64,000 nt of DNA from Clostridia bacterium (GCA_017447775.1 JAFSMU010000011.1:103688-167687), one strand, 5' to 3'; counted from the first letter of the stretch, positions 7,503-15,861 are shown. Numbers and translations are program-made. The notes: generated by a model not told the origin, from the letters alone.

Positions 7503-8852
7503 ATGTTTGCATACGAAATGAAAAACGCGAATACGTATAATTTTTCGTCGCTTGGCGAGCTTGAAGCGATAGTCGCCCGCGAGGGATACGACATACCGAT
7601 ATCGCGCGACACTTCCTCCCTTTCCCGCACGGTAGATATTGACGCGGGAGAAAAAGTCTACACGCTGAAAAACTCGATCTCCGTTCACCCGATGGAGGGT
7701 TTTGACGGGGAGGAGGACGGCTCTCCGTCAGATCTTACCCGCCGCAGATATCTGCGCTTTGCGGCGTCGGGCGCGGCGCTCCTTTGGAGCGAGGCGATAG
7801 CCGTTGTGCCCGAGGGGAGAACGTCGGATCATCAGCTTATGATAACGCCGGAAAACGTTGACAAGTACGCGGAAATGATCGCAGAGGTGAAAAAGATCAC
7901 CGACGCGCCGATAATCGCACAGCTGACGCACTCGGGGCGCTTTTCAAAGAACAAATTCACGCCCCACCCGATCATAATGCAGCAAAACACGGAAATTGAA
8001 AAGGTGCGCCCGCAGGACGTCGGCACGCCGCCCGTTTCCGACGAGTACCTTGATCAGCTCCACGCGCGTTATGCCGAGGCGGCGGTGCTTGCCGTGCGCG
8101 CGGGCTTTGACGGTGTGGACATAAAGATATGCCACCAGTATCTGCTCAGCGAAGCGCTGTCGTCATTTTTAAGAGAAGGAAAATACGGCGGCTCGTATGA
8201 AAACCGCACGCGGCTGATAAAGGACATCTTCACGGCGGTGCGCGCTTATCTGCCGAAAGATAAAATTCTCGCGTCGCGCTTCGGCGTTTCCGATATGCTG
8301 CCCTACCCTTACGGCTACGGCACGGACAAAGGCGACGCCGCAAAATTCGATCTTACGGAAGCAAAGCGGCTGCTTTCGGAGCTTATGGACGAGTTCGGGC
8401 TTTCGCTGATCGATATGACGATGGGCTCGCCGTACATCGCGCCGCACATCAACCGCCCGTACAACAAGGGCGGGTACGTCGCGCCCGAGCCGCCGCTTGC
8501 GGGCGTTTCAAGGCTTCTTTCGGCGGCAAAAGAAATAAAGACGGCGCTTCAGGCCCTCACCGTCGTCGGAACAGGTTACAGCTATCTGCGCGAGTGTTCG
8601 CCAAACGTCGCCTCGGCGGCGTTAGACGGCGGGTACTGCGACGTTGTCGGCTTCGGAAGAATGGCTTTTGCTTACGACACGTTTGCCAAAGATATGCTCG
8701 CGGGCAAATTCAACTCGGCAAAAACTTGCATCACGTGCTCAAAATGCACCGAGCTTATGCGCCACGGAAGCGTTACGGGATGCCCGATAAGAGATCAGGA
8801 AATATATTTACCCATATACAGAAAAAACGTAATGGAGGCTGATAAAAAATGA
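7503..8852 (+). CDS. Old-yellow-enzyme-family flavin oxidoreductase with Fe-S cysteine motif
   Basis: 449 aa from ATG 7503, after GAGGTGTATT. This start beats an in-frame codon 12 bp upstream that lacks a ribosome site. It has the NADH:flavin oxidoreductase TIM barrel: SVHPMEGFDG at the first strand, IIAQLTHSGRFSKN, GFDGVDIKICHQYLLSE and YGGSYENRTRLI. A C-terminal cluster C-x2-C-x2-C-x11-C (CITCSKC...TGC) matches the 4Fe-4S site of 2,4-dienoyl-CoA-reductase-type members. The extra FAD/NAD domain of those longer enzymes (~650 aa) is absent. It probably reduces an activated C=C bond. DIKICHQ replaces the more usual DIHGAHG, so the active site differs from well-studied members. The stop overlaps the next start by 4 bp. 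Confidence 0.85.
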   Translation: MFAYEMKNANTYNFSSLGELEAIVAREGYDIPISRDTSSLSRTVDIDAGEKVYTLKNSISVHPMEGFDGEEDGSPSDLTRRRYLRFAASGAALLWSEAIAVVPEGRTSDHQLMITPENVDKYAEMIAEVKKITDAPIIAQLTHSGRFSKNKFTPHPIIMQQNTEIEKVRPQDVGTPPVSDEYLDQLHARYAEAAVLAVRAGFDGVDIKICHQYLLSEALSSFLREGKYGGSYENRTRLIKDIFTAVRAYLPKDKILASRFGVSDMLPYPYGYGTDKGDAAKFDLTEAKRLLSELMDEFGLSLIDMTMGSPYIAPHINRPYNKGGYVAPEPPLAGVSRLLSAAKEIKTALQALTVVGTGYSYLRECSPNVASAALDGGYCDVVGFGRMAFAYDTFAKDMLAGKFNSAKTCITCSKCTELMRHGSVTGCPIRDQEIYLPIYRKNVMEADKK

Positions 8853-9607
8853 AAATTGCAATTGTTACGGGAGCTGAGCGCGGAATAGGGCGCTCGATCG
8901 CGCTTACGCTTGCCCAAAACGGATTTACCGTCGTTGCCGCGTCTGTTTCCGCCGGCGACGCTGAGCACGTATGCGCGTTTATGGATGAGCTTCGCGCCAT
9001 CTCCCCCGAGTCCGTCTATATAAAAACGGACATTTCATCCGACGCCGACCGCAAAAACCTTGTTGAGAGCGTTGTATCGAAATTCGGGAAGATCGACGTG
9101 CTTGTAAACAACGCGGGCGTTGCGCCGACGGTGAGAAACGACATTCTCCAAATGAGTGAAGAAAGCATGGACAGGCTTCTTAACATCAACCTCAAAGGCA
9201 CTTTCTTCCTCACTCAGCGCGTTGCAAACGCGATGATAGACGGCGGGTTCGGCTCGGCGATAATCAACATTACGTCGATGTCGGTCTACACGTCGAGCAC
9301 AAGCCGCGGCGAGTACTGCATTTCAAAAGCGGGGCTTGCGATGGTGACAACGCTGTTTGCCGACCGCCTTGCGTCGACGAACATCCGCGTATATGAAGTG
9401 CGCCCCGGCATTATCGAAACGCCGATGACGGCGGGCGTTAAGGGAAAATACGACGCGCTTATCGAGGGCGGGCTTCTTCCGATCTCCCGCATGGGACAGC
9501 CCGAGGACGTGGCGCGCGCGGTTCTTATGCTCGCATCGGGATATCTTGCGTACTCGACGGGTGAGGTAATCAACGTCGACGGCGGCTTCCACATTCAAAG
9601 ACTATGA
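8849..9607 (+). CDS. Short-chain dehydrogenase/reductase
   Basis: 252 aa, a classical SDR. It has the cofactor glycine motif TGAERGIG, the structural NNAG, and the catalytic Ser/Tyr/Lys as ITSMS ... YCISKAG. The C-terminus INVDGGFHIQRL is typical of 3-oxoacyl-ACP-reductase-like and sugar-acid SDRs. The start at ATG 8849 follows GGAGGCTGAT inside the end of the OYE gene. It overlaps the downstream flavoprotein by 4 bp. In this operon it probably interconverts a keto and hydroxy group on the same substrate; a role in fatty-acid synthesis is unlikely because no fab genes adjoin it. Confidence 0.85.
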   Translation: MKIAIVTGAERGIGRSIALTLAQNGFTVVAASVSAGDAEHVCAFMDELRAISPESVYIKTDISSDADRKNLVESVVSKFGKIDVLVNNAGVAPTVRNDILQMSEESMDRLLNINLKGTFFLTQRVANAMIDGGFGSAIINITSMSVYTSSTSRGEYCISKAGLAMVTTLFADRLASTNIRVYEVRPGIIETPMTAGVKGKYDALIEGGLLPISRMGQPEDVARAVLMLASGYLAYSTGEVINVDGGFHIQRL

Positions 9608-11490
9608 AAAGCATAAACATTTCGGTATGTGATATTCCGGTACTCGAATATGACGCGATAGTCGTCGGCTCGGGCGCGGCCGGATATAACGCCGCCGACA
9701 CGCTGTATTCGCTCGGCAAAAAGAATATCGCGCTGATCACCGAGGGGCGTATGATGGGCACATCGCGCAACACGGGCAGCGACAAGCAGACGTATTACAA
9801 ACTGCAAAGCTCGGGCGACGTTCCCGATTCGGTTTACGATATGGCAAAGTCGCTATACGACGGCGGCGCGATGAACGGCGACACGGCGCTTATCGAGGCG
9901 GCGTACTCGCAGAGGTGCTTTTATAAGCTTGTAAACCTCGGCGTGCCGTTTCCGTACAACGAGTACGGCGAATTTGTCGGCTATCGCACCGACCACGACG
10001 AGCGTCGCCGCGCAACGTCATGCGGCCCGCTCACGTCAAAATATATGACCGAGGCGCTTGAACGCGCGGTGCTGTCAAAAAACATACCCGTGCTGAACGG
10101 GCATAGAGTTATAAAAATACTGACCGACGGAAATCGCGCCGTCGGCGTGATAACGCAAAGGGAGAAATCGGCAATCGACGGTGACCCGCTCGGGCTGTGC
10201 ATAATACTCGCCGGCGACATAATTTACGCCGTCGGCGGTCCGAGCGCCATATATCAAAATTCCGTTTATCCCGAAAGCCAGACGTGCGCGCTCGGCGCGG
10301 CGTTTGAAGCGGGGGCGGAGGGCGCGAGCCTTACGGAATCGCAGTACGGGATAGCGTCGACAAAATTCCGCTGGAACCTTTCGGGGACGTATCAGCAGGT
10401 GGTGCCGCGCTACGTTTCAGTGGGCGACGACGGGGAAAGCGAGTTTTTGCCGGAGTATTTCGGCTCAGTCAAGGCGGCGCTTGACGCGACGTTCATGAAA
10501 GGGTATCAGTGGCCGTTTGACCCGCGCAAAGTAGACGTCGGGACGCGCTCCTCCCTTGTCGACATCGCCGTATATACGGAGATCAAAAACGGGCGCAAGG
10601 TCTACCTTGACTTTACGAAAAACCCCGCGGGATTCGACTTTTCGCTTCTGTCGGACGAGGCGAGGACGTATCTTGAAAACTCGGGCGCGACATTCGGCAC
10701 GCCGATAGAGCGTCTTGAAAAAATGAACAGCCGCGCGGTAAAGCTTTACCGCGACAACGGAATCGACCTTCACACAGAGCTGCTTGAGATCGCCGTGTGC
10801 GCCCAGCACAACAACGGCGGCCTTGCGATAACGGCGGACTACGAAAGCACGACGCTCTCCCGCTTTTATCCCGTCGGCGAATGTGCGGGCGTGTTCGGAG
10901 TTTACCGCCCCGGCGGCTCGGCGCTCAATTCCACGCAGGTAAGCTCAACGCGCGCCGCGCAAAAGATAGCAAAAGAGAGCGTCGGAATAATCGACGTGTC
11001 CGAAATAGCGCCGCAGGCGACGGAATTTGCCGACGCGCTGACGGCGATGCTCGGCGGAGGCATGGATACGGCGCAGGTGCTTTCACGCCGCGGTGAGTAT
11101 GGCAAGGTGATGTTCGGCGCGGGTGCGTTTTTACGAAGCGAAGGCGACGTATTATCGGCTATATCGTACTTTGAGCGCGAGCTTTCGTGCTTTTACGAAA
11201 ACTACCGCGTCAGCGACACACGCGCGCTTATGCAGGCGCTGATAAACCGCGACATAATCATAACTTCGCTTACATATCTCGGCGCGATAAGGGACTATAT
11301 CGCCGACGGCGGCAAGTCGCGCGGCTCGTACCTTGTCGGAGGCAGCACCGAGATCGACACGGAGCATTTTGACAAGGTTCAGTACACGTCATACAAAGAC
11401 GGAAAAACGCGTTCGCGTTTTGAGATGCGCCGCAAAATTCCCGAAAGCGAACAGTGGTTTGAAACTGTCTACAACAAATTCGGAAAATAA
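9604..11490 (+). CDS. FAD-dependent oxidoreductase, fumarate reductase/NadB-like
   Basis: 628 aa. The FAD-binding N-terminus is YDAIVVGSGAAGYNAADTLY (residues ~16-35). The middle region has the SdhA/NadB-type motifs HNNGGLAI and YPVGECAGVFGVYRPGGSAL (~400-440), which correspond to the substrate-His and FAD-isoalloxazine loops of fumarate reductases and L-aspartate oxidase. There is no signal peptide, so it is cytoplasmic. Homology supports dehydrogenation or reduction of a CH-CH/C=C bond; the substrate is unknown. The ATG overlaps the SDR stop without a separate ribosome site, so it depends on coupled translation. It ends the operon 1 bp before a strong terminator. Confidence 0.85.
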   Translation: MKSINISVCDIPVLEYDAIVVGSGAAGYNAADTLYSLGKKNIALITEGRMMGTSRNTGSDKQTYYKLQSSGDVPDSVYDMAKSLYDGGAMNGDTALIEAAYSQRCFYKLVNLGVPFPYNEYGEFVGYRTDHDERRRATSCGPLTSKYMTEALERAVLSKNIPVLNGHRVIKILTDGNRAVGVITQREKSAIDGDPLGLCIILAGDIIYAVGGPSAIYQNSVYPESQTCALGAAFEAGAEGASLTESQYGIASTKFRWNLSGTYQQVVPRYVSVGDDGESEFLPEYFGSVKAALDATFMKGYQWPFDPRKVDVGTRSSLVDIAVYTEIKNGRKVYLDFTKNPAGFDFSLLSDEARTYLENSGATFGTPIERLEKMNSRAVKLYRDNGIDLHTELLEIAVCAQHNNGGLAITADYESTTLSRFYPVGECAGVFGVYRPGGSALNSTQVSSTRAAQKIAKESVGIIDVSEIAPQATEFADALTAMLGGGMDTAQVLSRRGEYGKVMFGAGAFLRSEGDVLSAISYFERELSCFYENYRVSDTRALMQALINRDIIITSLTYLGAIRDYIADGGKSRGSYLVGGSTEIDTEHFDKVQYTSYKDGKTRSRFEMRRKIPESEQWFETVYNKFGK

Positions 11491-11516
11491 AAAAGCAGGC
11501 AGTGCCTGCTTTTTTA
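11491..11516. terminator. Bidirectional terminator between redox operon and serpin
   Basis: Arms AAAAGCAGGC and GCCTGCTTTTTT flank a very short loop, with A-runs and T-runs on both sides. It serves the plus-strand operon (stop 11490) and the converging serpin gene (stop 11520). Confidence 0.85.
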
Positions 11517-11519
11517 TTT

Positions 11520-12767
11520 TTATTTAACGTCGGTAAGTATCCCGATGAACACGGGGAGATTTGTTTCGGCGTCGACTATCATATACAAAAACGGTCTGTC
11601 GAGAATGACCTCTTTTTCGTACATAACGGCATTTTTGCGCGTGCTGATATACGTCGCGGCGGCGGCTTTTGTGCCGGACTCGTCAAGTTCGATGTGCGTT
11701 TTGTGAATGGCTTTATCGACGTATATTTCGCCCGGCTTTATTTCGGCAAGCTCTGAAAAGTCAGCCGCTCCGCCGAACACGTCGGTAATTCCGATTGACG
11801 TGAGCGCCGGTATAAGATCAAAATCGCAGTCAAGCGAGAATTTCGGCACGCCAACCCGCACCGACGTTTTGACCTCGCGCTCGGGAAGCGACATTATCGT
11901 TTTCCCGTCGAGATTTTTCGCAAAATCGAACACGTCCGTTTTTCCGTCGGGTAAAATGGCTTCAAATCTGTATTTTCCGCCGTCGTAGTCCTTTGAAATG
12001 CCGACAGCGCCGTCAAGTTCATAATATCGGCAATCGGACGAAAACATCATTGAAACGTTCCGCTCGTCCCCGGTGTACGACGCAAACGTCCCGTCCGATA
12101 CTTTTTCAAATTCCTTTTCCCATTTTGCGTCGAATGTCAGCGCGTTGAGAATGGCAGAAACGGTGTTTCCGTCAACGTCCGACGGCTCGATCATCTTTTC
12201 GATCATCCCGTCGGTGTGTTTTTTCACCCAGGAATTGATCTCGTCGGGTATCGTCGGATCGGCAAAGTTGACAGCGTAAATTTCCGCCGCATACGACGCT
12301 TTTACGCGTTCAAGGTATGACGTTTTGAACTTTATGCCGCCGTTGTTTGTAAGCCAAAGCGAGTTCGCGGACGTAAATTTCACATTTTTGCTGCCCGTGT
12401 CACGTAGGCGAGCGTCAAGATACGAAAGCAGGGCGTCAAGCTCCTCGGTTTTAAGTCCGAAAAGCTCTTCAAGCTGTGCGCGTGTGTTGCCCGCGGTGCC
12501 GTCGGCAAGCATTCCAAGCGCCGTTATTATGGAAAGCGGTGATATAAGCGGCGAATTTTTATCTTCCGTGATGACGCCGCCGAAAATGCGGAGATACGCG
12601 TCCGCAAGCGCAGCGCTTTCGTTTTCATCAATGCCCGCCGCCGAAACTCTGTCAACGTCGATATCGCAGAGCAGATCGCGGACCTTTTCAACCTTTGTGC
12701 CGCAGGCGCACAGCGCAAGCATCAAAACCGCAAGTGCGAGCGCCGCCGTGGATTTGAGAAATTTCAT
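11520..12767 (-). CDS. Serpin (serine protease inhibitor) lipoprotein
   Basis: 415 aa. The signal peptide ends in lipobox LCAC (lipidated Cys22), so the inhibitor is displayed on the outer face of the membrane. The serpin fold is recognisable in SPLSIITALGMLADGTAGNT, NALTFDAKWEKEF and DRPFLYMIVD. The reactive-centre hinge is GTKAAAATYI (~365-374), the Gly-Thr-x-Ala4 pattern of inhibitory serpins. Counting P15 at Gly365 puts P1-P1' near Asn379-Ala380, with Arg377-Lys378 just before. Serpins are rare in bacteria; some gut clostridia and bifidobacteria use them against host or bacterial elastase-like proteases. The gene lies 44 bp downstream of the anti-sigma gene and is probably part of that operon. 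Target specificity cannot be read from sequence. Confidence 0.9.
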   Translation of the reverse strand: MKFLKSTAALALAVLMLALCACGTKVEKVRDLLCDIDVDRVSAAGIDENESAALADAYLRIFGGVITEDKNSPLISPLSIITALGMLADGTAGNTRAQLEELFGLKTEELDALLSYLDARLRDTGSKNVKFTSANSLWLTNNGGIKFKTSYLERVKASYAAEIYAVNFADPTIPDEINSWVKKHTDGMIEKMIEPSDVDGNTVSAILNALTFDAKWEKEFEKVSDGTFASYTGDERNVSMMFSSDCRYYELDGAVGISKDYDGGKYRFEAILPDGKTDVFDFAKNLDGKTIMSLPEREVKTSVRVGVPKFSLDCDFDLIPALTSIGITDVFGGAADFSELAEIKPGEIYVDKAIHKTHIELDESGTKAAAATYISTRKNAVMYEKEVILDRPFLYMIVDAETNLPVFIGILTDVK

Positions 12768-12811
12768 AAATCTGTCCTTTCGATGATGTTATTTTGTGTA
12801 TATATGATCAT

Positions 12812-13696
12812 TCACCATAAAACAATGTCGGTTTCAGCACTCCCGTCGATCCCGAAGATGCAAACGGTTACTTTATCTGAATCTTTTTCGGAAACGTTCA
12901 AATTATAATGGCTGATCCCGGCATTTTTCGTCGATGATACGCCCTCGCCGGAAACGGCTATGACAAAGTAGTAATCACATTCGCCGGAAACGGCAAGCGA
13001 GTTTGCATAATATACCGATTTATCGTTATGTTCTTTCATGATCTCGTCAAGCTCTTCGCTCGTCTTAACGATAGCGTCCCACTGAACGATATTTCCCTGC
13101 TGCGTCGAATATGTTATCCCGTAATTGACGGCAAGCCTTGTGTTGTAAGACGGAATTACAAATTTGGAATAATCGGACGTACGAACCACGGTATAGAACG
13201 GTTCATCGTTGCGCGGCTCGTTGTTTATCGCCGGGCCTTCGGTATCGCTCGGAGTTGCGTTTGTCGTTGAGCGCACGCTTGCCATGGCCGTTGCGTCGAT
13301 CTTCGGATCGTTTGCCGCCTCGGTCGAAAGCGCTTCCCCGCCCGCCTTTGTGTTCGGCTCGTCTGTTGTCGGCGCGACAGCCGTTGTCGGCGCTATCGCC
13401 GCCGTGTCCTCGACGTTTGGCTGCACTTTCGTCGGCGCGCCGCCGACGCCTTCGTTCTGTTTGTTGCCGTCAACATTGTACGCCGCGATAACCTCATCGC
13501 CTTCGCGCGCCTTTGTTGCCGTTGATTCGTTCATGGAAAGGCGCGTCATCGGGAATGCGACTATCGCCGCAAGCACAAGCGCCGCCGCGGCACTTGAACC
13601 GAATCTGACAAAGTTTCTTTTGCGCTGAGCCTTTTTTTCGTTGTATTTTTCAAGACGCTCGTAAACGTCTTTTCTGAATTCTTCGTTATTCTTCAT
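12812..13696 (-). CDS. Membrane protein, candidate anti-sigma factor
   Basis: 294 aa from ATG 13696. This start (MKNNEEFRKD) overlaps the end of the sigma gene by 11 bp and has AAGGAG 11 bp upstream; an in-frame GTG 12 bp earlier sits on the ribosome site itself. The cytoplasmic part is ~30 charged residues, with one TM helix at ~33-50 (SSAAAALVLAAIVAF). An Ala/Thr/Pro-rich linker of about 100 residues follows, then a C-terminal extracytoplasmic domain with two cysteines. No RskA or zinc anti-sigma motif is visible. The call rests on the gene order sigma then single-pass membrane protein, which is the standard arrangement for ECF regulators. Confidence 0.7.
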   Translation of the reverse strand: MKNNEEFRKDVYERLEKYNEKKAQRKRNFVRFGSSAAAALVLAAIVAFPMTRLSMNESTATKAREGDEVIAAYNVDGNKQNEGVGGAPTKVQPNVEDTAAIAPTTAVAPTTDEPNTKAGGEALSTEAANDPKIDATAMASVRSTTNATPSDTEGPAINNEPRNDEPFYTVVRTSDYSKFVIPSYNTRLAVNYGITYSTQQGNIVQWDAIVKTSEELDEIMKEHNDKSVYYANSLAVSGECDYYFVIAVSGEGVSSTKNAGISHYNLNVSEKDSDKVTVCIFGIDGSAETDIVLW

Positions 13697-14234
13697 AAGA
13701 AAAACCACTCCTTATAAGTTCCTTTTTCATCGCCGCCTTTGCGCGATAAATGATATTGGATAATTGCCGTCTGTTCTTTTTTGTGATACGCATTATCTCA
13801 TCCTCGCAAAGCCCGTCTATATATAATAGGTAAAGCGCCTCGGCATATTCGCCGTTGATGTTTGCAAGCGCCTCTCTGACTGCGGCGTTACGCTCTTTTG
13901 ATATTGCCGTATCGGCGGGGCTGTCCTCCCCGTCAGGCAAAACGTCAAGATCGGCGTCGAAAATCTGATGCCGTTTTTTTCTGGCAAAATCGACAGCACG
14001 ATGGCGCGCTATGGAATAGATATACGTTTTAAGCGAGCATTTGAACGAAAATCTTGACGGATGCACCAAAAGCTCAAGGAACGTGTCCGCCGCGATATCT
14101 TCGGCGTCGTTCTCATCTCCGACGTATCGCGTAATAAACGATACGAGCGGCGCGTGGTACATATCCATCACGTTGTCAAATCCGCTTTTGTCACCTTCAA
14201 GAAAGCGGCGGTAGCTACTTTCACCGCTGTCCAT
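13686..14234 (-). CDS. ECF-type RNA polymerase sigma factor
   Basis: 182 aa. Sigma2 spans ~10-80 (YHAPLVSFITRYVGDENDAEDIAADTFLELL, then SLKTYIYSIARHRAVDFARKK) and sigma4 ~115-175 (ALANINGEYAEALYLLYIDGLCEDEIMRITKKNRRQLSNIIYRAKAAMKK). No region 1.1 or sigma3 is present, as expected for ECF factors. The start at ATG 14234 follows AAAGGAGCTGC. The downstream membrane protein and serpin overlap or closely follow it, so its regulon probably includes the serpin. Its own promoter could not be identified by eye. Confidence 0.9.
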   Translation of the reverse strand: MDSGESSYRRFLEGDKSGFDNVMDMYHAPLVSFITRYVGDENDAEDIAADTFLELLVHPSRFSFKCSLKTYIYSIARHRAVDFARKKRHQIFDADLDVLPDGEDSPADTAISKERNAAVREALANINGEYAEALYLLYIDGLCEDEIMRITKKNRRQLSNIIYRAKAAMKKELIRSGFSYEE

Positions 14235-14314
14235 TTGCAGCTCCTTTCCTTTGGTGTTCGCCTTTTAGTCGAAAAAGAAGTGGTTTTATCTCACGTATTT
14301 TTGCATTTTTACAG

Positions 14315-14346
14315 AAAAATTTCGGGCGAGGCCGCGCCCCGCCCGA
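14315..14346 (-). terminator. Terminator after the Cys-rich membrane gene
   Basis: The minus-strand stem CGGGCG/CGCCCG (plus coordinates 14323-14328 and 14340-14345) has a GC-rich loop and is followed by AAATTTTT. It ends the 14358-14708 transcript before the sigma-factor gene. Confidence 0.65.
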
Positions 14347-14357
14347 GTGAATTTTGT

Positions 14358-14708
14358 TTATTCTGCGCTTTCCGTCGTTTCGGCTTCTGTTTCTTCCTCT
14401 TCATTGCGCGAGAAAAGATCGCCCTCGTCGATGTCAACGTCCTCGTCGTTGCACGTGCAAGCGTTGCAGTCGCCCTCGCATGAGCAGTCGTCGCAGTCCT
14501 CGTCGCACTCGCAGCCTTCGCAGCGGTCGGATTTATCCTTGGAGTCATATACAAGGTATCCGCCTGCGGCGCCTGTTATAGCGGCAAGCGCAAGCCATGC
14601 GCCGGAGTGTTTCTTCTGGCCGAGCTTGATGAAGAACATAATAAGCGCTGTGAGCGCCTGAACCAAAAGCGCGATCCCCGCGAAAAATTTTGTCGATTTC
14701 TTGAACAT
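14358..14708 (-). CDS. Small membrane protein with triple CxxCxC acidic repeat
   Basis: 116 aa, ATG 14708 after AAGGGGAAC. Two hydrophobic helices span ~8-29 and ~36-53. The soluble tail then carries nine cysteines in three identical 9-residue units: C63-x2-C66-x-C68, C72-x2-C75-x-C77 and C81-x2-C84-x-C86. The residues between them are almost all Asp/Glu. A Glu-rich C-terminus follows (EEEETEAETTESAE). The spacing resembles metallothionein clusters and suggests soft-metal binding (Cu, Zn or Cd) at the membrane. No metal transporter adjoins it. It is transcribed separately from the sigma operon. I do not know a named family. Confidence 0.75.
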   Translation of the reverse strand: MFKKSTKFFAGIALLVQALTALIMFFIKLGQKKHSGAWLALAAITGAAGGYLVYDSKDKSDRCEGCECDEDCDDCSCEGDCNACTCNDEDVDIDEGDLFSRNEEEETEAETTESAE

Positions 14709-14757
14709 GATAAGTTCCCCTTTCTGATGTTTATTTTTGTTTTCAAAACGGCGGCGA

Positions 14758-15861
14758 TTACGCCATCATTTTGAGGTATGCGTTAATAAAGCCTTCGATG
14801 TCCCCGTCCATGACGGCGGCAACGTTGCCAGTTTCATATCCCGTGCGCGCGTCTTTGACGAGCGTGTACGGCATAAAGACGTACGAGCGTATCTGCGAGC
14901 CCCACTCGATATTCGCTTTTTCGCCGCGGATATCGTCGATGCGTTCCAGATTTTCGCGCCGTTTGATCTCCGCAAGCTTTGAGCGGAGCATTTTCAGCGC
15001 CGTTTCCTTGTTTTGAAGCTGGCTTCGCTCCGTCTGGCATCCGACGACGATACCCGTCGGCTTATGAACGATGCGGATGGCGGAGTCGGTCTTGTTGATG
15101 TGCTGGCCGCCCGCGCCGCTTGAACGGTGAGCCGTTATTTCAAGGTCTTCGTCGCGAAGCACGATGCTGTCGTCGTCCTCGATCTCGGGCGTTACCTCGC
15201 AGGAGGCAAACGACGTATGTCTTCTGCCCGACGCGTCAAACGGTGACACGCGCACAAGTCGATGAACGCCGTGTTCGCTTTTGAGATAGCCGTATGCATT
15301 TTCGCCCTCGACGAGTATGGTCGCGCTCTTGATGCCCGCCTCGTCGCCGTCGAGCCAGTCGACAAGCTTTACCGTAAAACCGTGTTTTTCAGCCCAGCGC
15401 GTGTACATACGATAGAGCATCAGCGCCCAGTCCTGCGCCTCGGTGCCGCCGGCACCCGGGTGAAGCGACAAAATAGCGTCGTTTTTATCATACTTTCCCG
15501 AAAGCAGCGTTTCGATACGCATACTCTCCGCTTTTTCGCGGATGCGGCTCTCCTCGCCAAGCACCTCGGGAATAAGGCTTTCGTCGCCTTCCTCGATTCC
15601 CATTTCGCAAAGCGTTATAGTATCCTCTATGTCTCGGCAGAGCTTTTCGTACGCTTCTATCGTGTCCTTGCTCTTCTTAAGCTCGCGAAGTACCTTGCCA
15701 GAGCTTTCCTGATCGTCCCAGAATGACGGGGCAAACGTTTTTTCTTCAAGCTCGCGCACGTTCTCGCGCAGCTTTTCGATTTTTAGCGACGATTCAAGCT
15801 CTTTTGTCACGTCGCCCATCGCACGAAGACGCTGTTTTGCGTCTTCAAGTTCGATTATCAT
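14758..15861 (-). CDS. prfB: Peptide chain release factor 2
   Basis: 367 aa. It recognises UGA/UAA stop codons and triggers peptide release. The stop-codon tripeptide SPF is present in VRVSPFDASG, and the catalytic GGQ is in HRSSGAGGQHINKTDS. The N-terminal helical domain is complete and colinear (QRLRAMGDVTKELESSLKIEKL) in one uninterrupted frame, so the autoregulatory +1 frameshift found in many bacterial prfB genes is absent. The ATG at 15861 follows GGCAGGTG. A consensus-like promoter lies about 45 bp upstream. Confidence 0.95.
   Translation of the reverse strand: MIIELEDAKQRLRAMGDVTKELESSLKIEKLRENVRELEEKTFAPSFWDDQESSGKVLRELKKSKDTIEAYEKLCRDIEDTITLCEMGIEEGDESLIPEVLGEESRIREKAESMRIETLLSGKYDKNDAILSLHPGAGGTEAQDWALMLYRMYTRWAEKHGFTVKLVDWLDGDEAGIKSATILVEGENAYGYLKSEHGVHRLVRVSPFDASGRRHTSFASCEVTPEIEDDDSIVLRDEDLEITAHRSSGAGGQHINKTDSAIRIVHKPTGIVVGCQTERSQLQNKETALKMLRSKLAEIKRRENLERIDDIRGEKANIEWGSQIRSYVFMPYTLVKDARTGYETGNVAAVMDGDIEGFINAYLKMMA

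Noticed and set aside
13697..13708. GTG start for the anti-sigma candidate 12 bp upstream
   Set aside because: That GTG lies within the AAGGAGTGG ribosome site, so the ATG at 13696 is the workable start.
15750..15861. Programmed +1 frameshift in prfB
   Set aside because: The frame from ATG 15861 reads straight through the expected position with conserved residues and no in-frame TGA.
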